From: Phycisphaerales bacterium
GTDB lineage: Bacteria; Planctomycetota; Phycisphaerae; UBA1845; UTPLA1
NCBI GenBank assembly: GCA_020639075.1
Contig: JACKHI010000001.1
Span: 4,340,001 to 4,404,000 of the forward strand
DNA: 64,000 nucleotides
Direction: 5' to 3'
A program made the position numbers and the translations under genes. Below, piece after piece: positions 27,710 through 35,645 of this stretch (positions are counted from its first letter, which is position 1; every line of letters starts with the position of its first letter). Below the pieces are notes generated by a model. It had not been told where the DNA came from, searched no databases, and saw only the letters and a list, made by a program, of their open reading frames with translations.

Positions 27710-28636
27710 ATGCCGTGGTGGCAGGACAACTACATCGCGAACATGTATGGGCCGGATTTTCTCAAAGTCTATTTCGTGACAGCCGTGCTGGTCGTCGTCG
27801 TCGGCTGGGCGGCGAAGTATTTCGCCGACCGAACACGAATCGCCGCGACGCCGGAGGTACCCGAGCGCCCCGATCCCTACGCGATCGCGCACCTGCGCGG
27901 CGGCGCAAATGAAGTTGTGCGGCTGGCCGTCTTCAATCTGTTGCGGCGAGGTTATCTCGCCTCGGCGAATTCCACTTCGCTTCGCGTCACTTCGGAGGAC
28001 TATCTCAAGCAGGCCGAGACCGCGCCGAGCGTTCGCGACCTCAATCGGATCGAAAAGGCCGTGTTCGATCACGCGGCTCGCCAGAAGAAGCCCAGGGAGT
28101 TCCTCAAACCCAGCCTGACGTCGATCGTCGAGACGCTCGCGGCGGATTACGAGCAGCAGCATACCGAGCAGCGCTTCCGGCTTCCCCGCGAAACACGAGT
28201 GATTGCAGGCTGGATCATCGCGATCGGTCTTGCCGTCATCCTGGGGCTCGGCGGCTTCAAACTTGTCGTCGCACTGGCGAAGGGGAAGCACAACGTTGCG
28301 TTTCTGATTCTCATCGGAATCGGTGCGTCGCTCGTGCACATGCTCGTTTGCTGGCCGCGTCGAATTTCGGATCTTGGCAAGCGATACATCGAACGACTAA
28401 AGAGCGTATGCAGCGAATCGAAATCAAGCCTCGCCGCGACAGTCATTGATCCGGGGGAAACGTCGGCGCTGTTGGCCGTCAGCGTCTTCGGACTGGCGGC
28501 ATTGGGTCCGACGTCCATGTCGAACGTCAGGGACATGTTCCAACAATCGAATTCCAACTCAAGTTGCGGTTCGACTTGCGGAAGTAGCTGCGGCGGCGGC
28601 TGTGGAGGCGGCGGGTGCGGAGGCTGCGGCAGTTGA
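27710..28636 (+). CDS. TIGR04222-like membrane protein with Cys/Gly-rich C-terminal tail
   Basis: The ATG at 27710 follows AGGAGGGCGG at good spacing. The 308-residue protein has a membrane helix at about 17-36, a soluble segment with a winged-helix-like look (AHLRGGANEVVRLAVFNLLR), then two helices at about 164-190 and 195-215. It ends in a low-complexity tail from about 285 (SSCGSTCGSSCGGGCGGGGC) with six cysteines spaced by 2-4 Gly/Ser. TIGR04222 proteins typically carry such a tail. The next gene encodes a DUF692 (MNIO) enzyme, a family that modifies Cys residues in peptide substrates, so the tail is a plausible modification target. That role is inferred. The stop lies inside the next coding region. 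Confidence 0.85.
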   Translation: MPWWQDNYIANMYGPDFLKVYFVTAVLVVVVGWAAKYFADRTRIAATPEVPERPDPYAIAHLRGGANEVVRLAVFNLLRRGYLASANSTSLRVTSEDYLKQAETAPSVRDLNRIEKAVFDHAARQKKPREFLKPSLTSIVETLAADYEQQHTEQRFRLPRETRVIAGWIIAIGLAVILGLGGFKLVVALAKGKHNVAFLILIGIGASLVHMLVCWPRRISDLGKRYIERLKSVCSESKSSLAATVIDPGETSALLAVSVFGLAALGPTSMSNVRDMFQQSNSNSSCGSTCGSSCGGGCGGGGCGGCGS

Positions 28637-29469
28637 CAGGCCGATTCGACGACATCCCGCGGCTCGGCGTCGGCGTCGGTTTTCGCGCGCCGTTCAAGAC
28701 GGATCTGTTCGTCCATCGCCGCCAGGTCGACTTTCTCGAAATCACGGTCGATCACTTTCTCGATCGTGGTCCGGACGGCGACGAGGAACTCCAGTTGCTC
28801 GCCGATCACTTCACACTCATCCCTCATGGTCTCGATCTTTCCCTCGGCAGCGCCGAGGGACTGAGCGAACGCTATCTCGAACGCATTGCGACGATCGTCG
28901 AGGCAGTCCGGCCGCCGTACTGGAGCGAGCACATTGCCTTCACGCGCGCAGGTGGTATCGAGATCGGTCATCTGTCGCCGCTGCCGTTCACGTACGAGGC
29001 GATCGATGTGCTGGCGAAGAACGTCGACTTTGCGCGGCGATCAATCGATGTGCCGCTGATCCTCGAGAACATCACTTACGCAGTGCAGATGCCCGGGGCC
29101 GAGATGAGCGAGGCTGAATTCCTGCAGGAGATCGTCGAGCGTACGGGCTGCGGTCTCCTGCTCGACGTGACGAATCTGTACACCAACGCCGTCAACCACC
29201 GCTTCGACGCAAACGAGATGATCGACGCGTTGCCGCTCGATGCGATCGTGCAGCTGCATTTCGTCGGCGGTCGATGGGAGGGCGATACGTTGATCGACAG
29301 CCACTCGAGTGCGACGCCGCCGCAAGTCTGGGCGCTGCTCGAGACGATTCTGCGGCGCGCGCCCGTCAAGGGCGTGATTCTGGAGCGTGACGAGAACATC
29401 CCGCCGTTTGCGGAAATTCTCGACGAACTCCGCAAGGCTCGATCAATCTGGGACAAGGTGTCGGCATGA
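28615..29469 (+). CDS. DUF692 / MNIO family multinuclear iron oxidase-like enzyme
   Basis: The 284-residue TIM-barrel-type protein shows the whole set of metal-binding motifs of the DUF692 (MbnB/TglH-like) family: HGLDLSLG (His71), SEHI (His106), LENITY (Glu151), LLLDVTNLYTNAVNH (Asp184, His195), QLHFVGG (His215) and IDSHSS (Asp228, His230). Family members use two or three irons and oxygen to modify Cys-containing peptides. The start is either this GTG, 22 bases inside the preceding gene, or a TTG at 28633 overlapping its stop. Either way translation is coupled to the Cys-tailed membrane protein. The stop overlaps the next start (ATGA). The reaction carried out here is not known. Confidence 0.9.
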   Translation: MRRLRQLTGRFDDIPRLGVGVGFRAPFKTDLFVHRRQVDFLEITVDHFLDRGPDGDEELQLLADHFTLIPHGLDLSLGSAEGLSERYLERIATIVEAVRPPYWSEHIAFTRAGGIEIGHLSPLPFTYEAIDVLAKNVDFARRSIDVPLILENITYAVQMPGAEMSEAEFLQEIVERTGCGLLLDVTNLYTNAVNHRFDANEMIDALPLDAIVQLHFVGGRWEGDTLIDSHSSATPPQVWALLETILRRAPVKGVILERDENIPPFAEILDELRKARSIWDKVSA

Positions 29470-30140
29470 GCCTAAAGTTGCAACAGGCGGCGTTTGCGCG
29501 TCTCGTGACCGATGACGATTTTCGTTTGAACGCGACGAGCAACGCCGATGCGCCGGCGATGATCGCCGAACTGCTTGAACATCGCGCCGGTATCGAGTCG
29601 CACGCCCTTTCGCTGAAGCGCAAGCGACTGATCGCCGCAAGAAGCCGATTGCGATTGACCGCGATGGCGCTGGCGGATGACTTTGCGCCGTTATTCATGC
29701 GTTTCGCCGGCTTGCAGACGATGCGGAGCGACCAGCGTTATGTTCGAGACGCGCTGGCGTTCGTCGATTGGCTGACGGATGACTCCGTGCGTGACGAATA
29801 CAGGAATCTGCGATTGAAAGATCGGAGCATCCACACCGCGATCCGATTCGATCGCGAAGTTGTCAGGGCTCAATTGACTCGTCGTCTTTTCCGCGTCCTG
29901 TTTGTCGATGGGCGGCGACTCCCGACCGGCTCCGGTCTGCCCCGGCGGCGATTCATTGCAGTCTGGATTCGGCTTCGTCCCGAAGGTCGATTGTGGCGAT
30001 GGGCGATGGGCATCCCGTTCAATCGTGAAGTCGATTCAGGACGCGGCAGCGATCCAGGGAATGTGTCCCGTCAGCAAATGTCGGCGCTGTCCGCGGATTA
30101 CCGCGACAAGGGGATCGATTCGACGTCGACATCGGCATAA
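29466..30140 (+). CDS. Unknown partner protein of the DUF692 enzyme
   Basis: The 224-residue frame starts with ATGA overlapping the DUF692 stop, so the two are probably made in fixed ratio. The N-terminal part (LQQAAFARLVTDDDFR and onward) is helical and loosely recalls the partner proteins found next to DUF692 enzymes, which help hold the peptide; no family was securely recognised. The middle is rich in Arg and Leu, with no signal peptide or membrane helix. The last 43 bases overlap the 3' end of the convergent TolC-like gene. The end after about residue 165 is compositionally different and may be poorly conserved. Confidence 0.7.
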   Translation: MSLKLQQAAFARLVTDDDFRLNATSNADAPAMIAELLEHRAGIESHALSLKRKRLIAARSRLRLTAMALADDFAPLFMRFAGLQTMRSDQRYVRDALAFVDWLTDDSVRDEYRNLRLKDRSIHTAIRFDREVVRAQLTRRLFRVLFVDGRRLPTGSGLPRRRFIAVWIRLRPEGRLWRWAMGIPFNREVDSGRGSDPGNVSRQQMSALSADYRDKGIDSTSTSA

Positions 30141-31852
30141 CCCAGCAGCGTTCCCGTCGCAAACGCGAGGTCGATCTGGGCTTCCTGGTAGGCGACGACT
30201 GCCTTGATTTCCTTGAGTTGCGCATCGCCGAGCGACGTAAGTGCTTCAAGGACTTCGCGCATCGTGCGCAGACCTTCCTCGAACTGCTTGAGTTCGATCT
30301 CGTAATTCATACCCGAGACGATCACGTTCTGTCGCGCCGCCAGAATGCGTTGCCAGTTCTGTTCGAGAATATCGAGCGTGTCGAAGACCTCCTGGCGTAT
30401 CGTCATCTCGCGCAATTCCCGCGTCGCCAGCCGCTGGTTACGCGTCAGGATCGCGCGGCGCAGCTTGCTCTTGCGCTTCTCGTTCGTCACGGGGATCTCG
30501 CCGCGAAGACCGAGCTTGTATTCGACGTTGTCGAAGTCCCACGCGCCTCGAAAGGCGGATCCGAACGAGTCCTTGCGATCCAGTACGCCGTATTCAAAGT
30601 CGAGCATGAACAAGGGCAGCGTCTGATTGCGCGCGAAGTCGATCTTGACGGCGTCGGCTGCGAGCTTGAGTTCGAGTTCGAGCATCTCCATGCGCTGCTC
30701 CAGCGCCTTCGCGGCCAGGGCGTCGCGCTCGAATTCGTAATGCAGCAACGTCGGTTCGCTCGCGACCTCGATCGTTGTCGGCGAGTTGAGATCGACGTTT
30801 TCCATGTTCAACAGGAGCTTGAGTTCACGCTGTGCAAGACGCCACGATGTCTCGGCGACGATCAGCGATTCGAGCCGATTCGCGATGCCGACTTCCGAAC
30901 GAATGATCTCGATCTCCGCCGTCAGTCCTTCTTTGACGCGATGCCGAACGAGCTCGAGATTGTCGAATGCCAGATCGTACTGCTGCCGCCGCACGTCGAA
31001 CTCACGAGACGCCGCGTAGACTTTCCAGTAGGCCTTCTCCGCTTTCGCCAGAATGCGAATGGCCGTCAGCTTGGTTTTGGCCTCGATAGCCTTGTCGTTC
31101 AGGCGGGCGAGCCGGATGCTCGCCGTATTCGTCCGCACGCCCGCGTCTCGCAGCAGCGGCTGGCTGATCGAGAACTTGCTGGCGCTGACGAACTGGTCGA
31201 AGAACTGCGGCTGATAGAGATTCTGCTCGTTCCAGATGGAACGCAGCTTCACTTTCGCGCCGGTCGGAAGCGGCAGATCGAGCCCGACGTTCAGATCGAG
31301 GTTTTCTTTCGTCTGTTCGACGCGCGTCAGTTTGGCGCTCTTCTTGTCGAGTTCCTTGTCGAAGGACGTAAACGTGACGAGATCACCGTCGAGGGCCGGC
31401 AGATCCTTGCGTGACAGGTCGACGCCCGCCGTGATCAGGGCGTCGAACTTGGCGCGTTCCTCCGTGATGGCCGTCTTTGCGATCTGCGGGTCGATTGTGG
31501 CTGCCCGAAGTTTCAGATTATTCTCCAACGCCGTCAGCCTCGCGTCTGAGACATTCATCCGGATCTTCGCCGGCGAAGGGGCGTCCGGGCGTCCGCCGGC
31601 CTGGGTCCGTACAGGTTCGTTCGGCTGCCGTTGCCTGAACATGTCGATCTTCTCGTCAATCGTGGATGGCGCCTTTGTCGCCAGCGTCGCCAGATTCGTC
31701 GATTGAATGTCGCGAAGGCGCCGCGATATCGAACGTTCCTGCGCCGGATCAAGGCCGCCTTCCCATGCGGAACAGGCGCCCATCAGGCCCATGATCGCGA
31801 CGCCGATCGAGCTGAGGATGGCATGTCTGATCGTCAGTATCGTGTGATTCAA
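30098..31852 (-). CDS. TolC-like outer membrane efflux lipoprotein
   Basis: The 584-residue protein has a lipoprotein signal ending in LMGAC (Cys27) and long amphipathic coiled-coil stretches typical of outer-membrane efflux factors (ARLNDKAIEAKTKLTAIRIL; RLESLIVAETSWRLAQREL; EVLEALTSLGDAQLKEIKAV). It starts at a TTG 7 bases after the HlyD gene stop; an in-frame ATG only appears inside the signal. It is the third gene of a type I secretion operon and presumably forms the outer-membrane duct. Its 3' end overlaps the convergent DUF692-partner gene by 43 bases. Confidence 0.88.
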   Translation of the reverse strand: MNHTILTIRHAILSSIGVAIMGLMGACSAWEGGLDPAQERSISRRLRDIQSTNLATLATKAPSTIDEKIDMFRQRQPNEPVRTQAGGRPDAPSPAKIRMNVSDARLTALENNLKLRAATIDPQIAKTAITEERAKFDALITAGVDLSRKDLPALDGDLVTFTSFDKELDKKSAKLTRVEQTKENLDLNVGLDLPLPTGAKVKLRSIWNEQNLYQPQFFDQFVSASKFSISQPLLRDAGVRTNTASIRLARLNDKAIEAKTKLTAIRILAKAEKAYWKVYAASREFDVRRQQYDLAFDNLELVRHRVKEGLTAEIEIIRSEVGIANRLESLIVAETSWRLAQRELKLLLNMENVDLNSPTTIEVASEPTLLHYEFERDALAAKALEQRMEMLELELKLAADAVKIDFARNQTLPLFMLDFEYGVLDRKDSFGSAFRGAWDFDNVEYKLGLRGEIPVTNEKRKSKLRRAILTRNQRLATRELREMTIRQEVFDTLDILEQNWQRILAARQNVIVSGMNYEIELKQFEEGLRTMREVLEALTSLGDAQLKEIKAVVAYQEAQIDLAFATGTLLGYADVDVESIPLSR

Positions 31853-31859
31853 TGGAAAC

Positions 31860-33209
31860 TCACTTGACGCGCTTTCGCGCGATATCGTCTTTGGGCTCCT
31901 CGGGCGCGACGACGGGCGGGAAGCCGTTCAATTGCCGCCAGATTTCATAGCCGATACTCACTTCGTTCAATAGCACCCATCCCTTGGTGCGAACGCCCTG
32001 GCGGAGGTATTGTGCGCCAGGCCACGGATTTTCGTCATCCGCATCGGGTAGGATGAGGATTCTGAACTTCCCCTTTCCGTTGTCCGTTGAGTCGATCAGG
32101 TCGACGCGACCGCCAAAAGTACCAACGGCGACGGACGGCCATCCGGCAAATTGTACAGCAGGCCATCCTTCGAACTGCAGCCGTACGGGATCCCCTTTCG
32201 ACAACAGCGGCGCGTCATTTCCGTCGACCCAGAGTTCCACGGCTCGCTTCTCGGTCTGCGGCACGATCTCCAGCAGCTTGTCGCCCGACTTCACGATCTG
32301 GCCGAACAGATTTGCCGACAATCGAAGCACCGTGCCGTCGATCGGCGCCGTAACGCGCTGCGTCTGCGCCTTGCTGATGTCGCCTTCGATCTTGGCCAGG
32401 CTCTCGCGGGCATCGGCGGCCTGGCTCCGCGCTTCCTGGATCTTGCCTCGGGAGTCATTGATCTTGATCGCCGCGTCCTGCGTGATCTTGTCCAGTTCAG
32501 TTTCAAGCGCCTGCACGCTGTTCAATTCGGCTTGAAGGTCGGCCGTGGCGCTGTTTCTCGAAGTACGGGCGATCTCCAGGTCGCGCCGCGCGACTTCGAC
32601 GTCCCGTTCCGAAACGGCTTTGGCGGCGAAGAGCTTCGTCTTGCGCTCGTACTGCGATTCCGCTGCGACGAGAGATGCTTCGGCCGCGGAGAGCTTCTCT
32701 CGCGACGCCTTTATTTTTTCCTTCCCTGTCTCGATCTTGAAGCGAGCCGCCGTGATCGCCAGATCGCGCGCTGCTTCGAGATTGCCGATCTGCAGTTCAA
32801 AAGTCTGTACTTTGTCTTCGTAGTTGGTCAACTTCGTCTCGATCGCCTGCCGACGCTGTTCGAGCCGGGCCATGAACTGCGGGTCGAGATCCGAGATGAC
32901 GAGAAGAAGATCGCCCTTGTTGACGATGGAGCCTTCCTGCACATGGACATCGACAATCCGCCCGCCGATGGGGGCGTCGATGGATTGCTGTCGTTCGAGC
33001 GGGAGGTAGGCGACGACGCGACCGGCGCCGGCGATGTTCTGCTGCCACGGAAGAAACCCCAGCAGCAGTGTTCCGACGACGACGGATACGCCGATCACGA
33101 TCGCGATTCGAAGCGTCCATTTCGACGTCTGCACCAGTTGCATCGCGGAGAATTCAGTTTGCGAGTGTATTGCGTCCATCGTCGTTCCACGATTCCCCAG
33201 AAAACTCAT
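31860..33209 (-). CDS. HlyD-family membrane fusion protein
   Basis: The 449-residue protein has one N-terminal membrane helix (about 32-53), a lipoyl-like half-motif (APIGGRIVDVHVQEGSIVNK), a long coiled coil (about 110-280), the second half (APIDGTVLRLSANLFGQIVK) and a beta-barrel end. This is the layout of periplasmic adaptors of type I secretion systems. Its start overlaps the stop of the ABC transporter gene as ATGA, and the TolC-like gene follows after 7 bases. Confidence 0.9.
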   Translation of the reverse strand: MSFLGNRGTTMDAIHSQTEFSAMQLVQTSKWTLRIAIVIGVSVVVGTLLLGFLPWQQNIAGAGRVVAYLPLERQQSIDAPIGGRIVDVHVQEGSIVNKGDLLLVISDLDPQFMARLEQRRQAIETKLTNYEDKVQTFELQIGNLEAARDLAITAARFKIETGKEKIKASREKLSAAEASLVAAESQYERKTKLFAAKAVSERDVEVARRDLEIARTSRNSATADLQAELNSVQALETELDKITQDAAIKINDSRGKIQEARSQAADARESLAKIEGDISKAQTQRVTAPIDGTVLRLSANLFGQIVKSGDKLLEIVPQTEKRAVELWVDGNDAPLLSKGDPVRLQFEGWPAVQFAGWPSVAVGTFGGRVDLIDSTDNGKGKFRILILPDADDENPWPGAQYLRQGVRTKGWVLLNEVSIGYEIWRQLNGFPPVVAPEEPKDDIARKRVK

Positions 33210-35302
33210 GCCGCCTCCGTCGAGCGCCGGGCCGTCGGCAGTTCGATGACGCGCGACAATCCCGGAAGTTCATGCGTCTGATGGCTTGTGATAATCACGG
33301 TCCACGGGCGATCGGCATCAAGAATCGTCCTGACGATGATCTCGCGAGAGTGAGCGTCCAGATCGTCCAGCAAGTTGTCAAGCACCACGACACGCGGGGC
33401 TCCCGCGATCGCCCGCGCGACCATCAGCCGGCGCGCCTGGCCGTACGACAAAGGTCGCCCCTGATTATTGAGCTGCGTGTCGAGTCCTTCCGGCAGTTTT
33501 CGCAGGGCTTCGGAAAGACCGACGTCCTCGAGCGCGCGGCGGATGTCCTGCCGCGACACGTCGGTTCGATCGAGTCGCACGTTGTCGACGATCGAGCCTT
33601 CCACGATCTCGAGCCCCTTGACCACAGCGACATGTCGGCGGATGGCGTCGAGGCTCAGGTCGCGAAAATCCAGATTGTCCAACTCGACGCGTCCCGCGAT
33701 CGGCGATCTCGCGCCGCAGAACAAATCGGACAGTGTGCTCTTCCCTGAGCCGTGATCTCCGACGATCAGGACACGCTCTCCCGCGGCAATCTGCAAACTC
33801 AACCGTTCAAAAATGGCGGACCTTCCGTCGTAGCCGAAGTCCACATCGATCAGACTCACGGCGCCCGCCTGCGACGATGCCGGCAGGCACTCGCCATCCT
33901 GCCGTTCAAGCGGCAGATCGATCAGATGCCCCAGTTTGTCGACGCCTGCCAGCAAGTCATAAATGCTCTCCAGCTGTTTTCCGAACTTCGAGAATGACGC
34001 CAGCACGATCGACACGATCAACTCTGAAGCCACCAGCTGGCCGAGCGTCAGTTCACCCTGGATCACCAGGAATCCGCCGAGCGTCAGCAAGGCGGTGCCG
34101 GCGATCGCCTGGAGTGCAACGGCGCCGATGATCTGCCGAACGACGACGTTGAAGTGGCTTCGCCGGGCGCGAACGTACTCTGCAGCCAGGGCGTCGGTTC
34201 GATGCCACGCAAATTCGTTGCCGCCCGCCTGCTTGAACGTCAGCGGATTGAGCGCGATCTCCTCGAGCGACGCCGCCACGGCGTATTTCGCCTTCGACTC
34301 CAGGATTGCTGTCTTTACGGCGCCGCGTCCCAGGACGAACACCACGAACAGAATCGCCCCGATCAGGACGACGTCGAAGGCCAGCAGAAATGGATGGTAA
34401 AACGCCAGAATGACCAGACCAATGAACGCCTGTAACAACACGCCGACGCCGTCGAGCAGGAATGTTGCGCTGGCCTTTTGGACCGTCATCACGTCGAAGA
34501 ACCGATTGACCAGTTCCGGTCCACTTCGCGTATCGAACGCCTCGATCCGGACGCGCGGAAGTCGATACGCCAGATCGCCGACGACGCGGACGAAGATGCG
34601 TCGCTGAAGAACGTCGACGATGTACGCCTTGTAGGTTCGAATCACACCCGCCATTGCAAGAAATGCAAACAGCAGGATTCCGATGATGAACAGGGGCTGG
34701 ACGAGACCTCCAAATGCGACGAAGTTCACCAGCGACTGAACCGCGATGGGCGTCGCGAGCGACAGGATTCCGACGCCGATGGCGAACAGGATCACGATGT
34801 AAATGTCCCGGGCGTCAGGGGCGAGCAGGCCGCGCAGGCGGCGAAAAGGTGACATTGAATGATCGTCCGCGGATACGCTCCTCGCCAGCGCCAGCGTGGG
34901 GCGTTTCTCGAACTGCAGCACCGGAATCGGCTTGTCAGCAATGAGCTGTGATTCCGTGAGGAATTCGTCTCTGCCGATCCGAGCGACGACCTCGCTCGAT
35001 TCTCCGTTCGGAATCCGAGTGATTCCGTCGGCCGTGAGCAGATAGGATGCACCGAGACCGATGGATTCGCCGACGAGCAGATAACTGCGTCGTGAGTCTG
35101 CCGCCGTCAGGACGGAGCTCGGCTGTTGATTCGAGATGCGCGCAACGGCGCCGAGTCGATCGATGCACCTCATTATCCTGTCGGTTGGATCGGGGACAGT
35201 CTCGAAGTCCGCAGCGATGCCTCGCAGGTCCGGGAGCGATCGCTGAATCTCCAGCACGGGCAGGATGCTCGTGAGTATTCGTTCGACGGTTTGGGGGTCC
35301 AT
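33206..35302 (-). CDS. Type I secretion-type ABC transporter with atypical ATPase motifs
   Basis: The 698-residue protein has an N-terminal soluble region of about 160 residues lacking the Cys/His pair of a C39 peptidase, a six-helix membrane domain (about 163-430) and an ATPase domain. Walker A is GDHGSGKST (515-523), the signature is LSYGQ (618-622) and the switch His is at 674. Two catalytic positions are unusual: Walker B reads VVVLDN, with Asn643 where the catalytic Glu is expected, and the Q-loop region (VAVVKGLEIVEGS) lacks its Gln. As a homodimer both ATP sites would be affected, so ATP turnover may be slow or use another base. It is the first gene of the ABC-HlyD-TolC operon. The cargo is unknown. 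Confidence 0.9.
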   Translation of the reverse strand: MDPQTVERILTSILPVLEIQRSLPDLRGIAADFETVPDPTDRIMRCIDRLGAVARISNQQPSSVLTAADSRRSYLLVGESIGLGASYLLTADGITRIPNGESSEVVARIGRDEFLTESQLIADKPIPVLQFEKRPTLALARSVSADDHSMSPFRRLRGLLAPDARDIYIVILFAIGVGILSLATPIAVQSLVNFVAFGGLVQPLFIIGILLFAFLAMAGVIRTYKAYIVDVLQRRIFVRVVGDLAYRLPRVRIEAFDTRSGPELVNRFFDVMTVQKASATFLLDGVGVLLQAFIGLVILAFYHPFLLAFDVVLIGAILFVVFVLGRGAVKTAILESKAKYAVAASLEEIALNPLTFKQAGGNEFAWHRTDALAAEYVRARRSHFNVVVRQIIGAVALQAIAGTALLTLGGFLVIQGELTLGQLVASELIVSIVLASFSKFGKQLESIYDLLAGVDKLGHLIDLPLERQDGECLPASSQAGAVSLIDVDFGYDGRSAIFERLSLQIAAGERVLIVGDHGSGKSTLSDLFCGARSPIAGRVELDNLDFRDLSLDAIRRHVAVVKGLEIVEGSIVDNVRLDRTDVSRQDIRRALEDVGLSEALRKLPEGLDTQLNNQGRPLSYGQARRLMVARAIAGAPRVVVLDNLLDDLDAHSREIIVRTILDADRPWTVIITSHQTHELPGLSRVIELPTARRSTEAA

Positions 35303-35564
35303 TGATGGAAACCTTGGCCCTCCGGCCCGTACGCTGACATTCTACGTGAGTCCGGACCGATCCGCACGTGGGCGCGCACCGATCAACAGGAGTTTGTTCG
35401 CATCGAATCCGGCGACGGATTCACTCGTGGCATGAGAATTTTCTATCCGGAGCCTCCCAACGGCGATAGCAGGATCGAATTCTGCCGGACGTACGCCGGT
35501 GTGACGACGGACGGCCCGTTGTCAGGTTGTCGTAAGCCCCTGACAGTCCGGATACAAAATAACT

Positions 35565-35598
35565 GCCGGCGACGGATCTTGTTGATCCGGCGCCGGCT
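35565..35598 (-). terminator. Hairpin after the minus-strand beta-helix gene
   Basis: Two 14-base arms (GCCGGCGACGGATC and GATCCGGCGCCGGC) pair with a single mismatch around a TTGTT loop, 48 bases beyond the stop of the gene at 35646. No T-run follows. The remaining gap, 35303-35564, contains nothing else recognisable. Confidence 0.55.
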
Positions 35599-35645
35599 TC
35601 GAGGGCCTTCATGATTGGGACGATGGCGCAGTTCTCGCGGCCGCA

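Noticed and set aside
27587..28339. 250-codon minus-strand frame opposite the TIGR04222-like gene
   Set aside because: The + strand gene has a ribosome site, membrane helices and overlapping downstream genes.
30218..33281. Long + strand frames opposite the TolC-like and HlyD genes
   Set aside because: Same bias; the minus-strand genes have signals, lipobox, coiled coil and operon structure.
33206..35302. Bacteriocin-processing ABC transporter with C39 peptidase
   Set aside because: The N-terminal region lacks the catalytic Cys and His motifs of C39.
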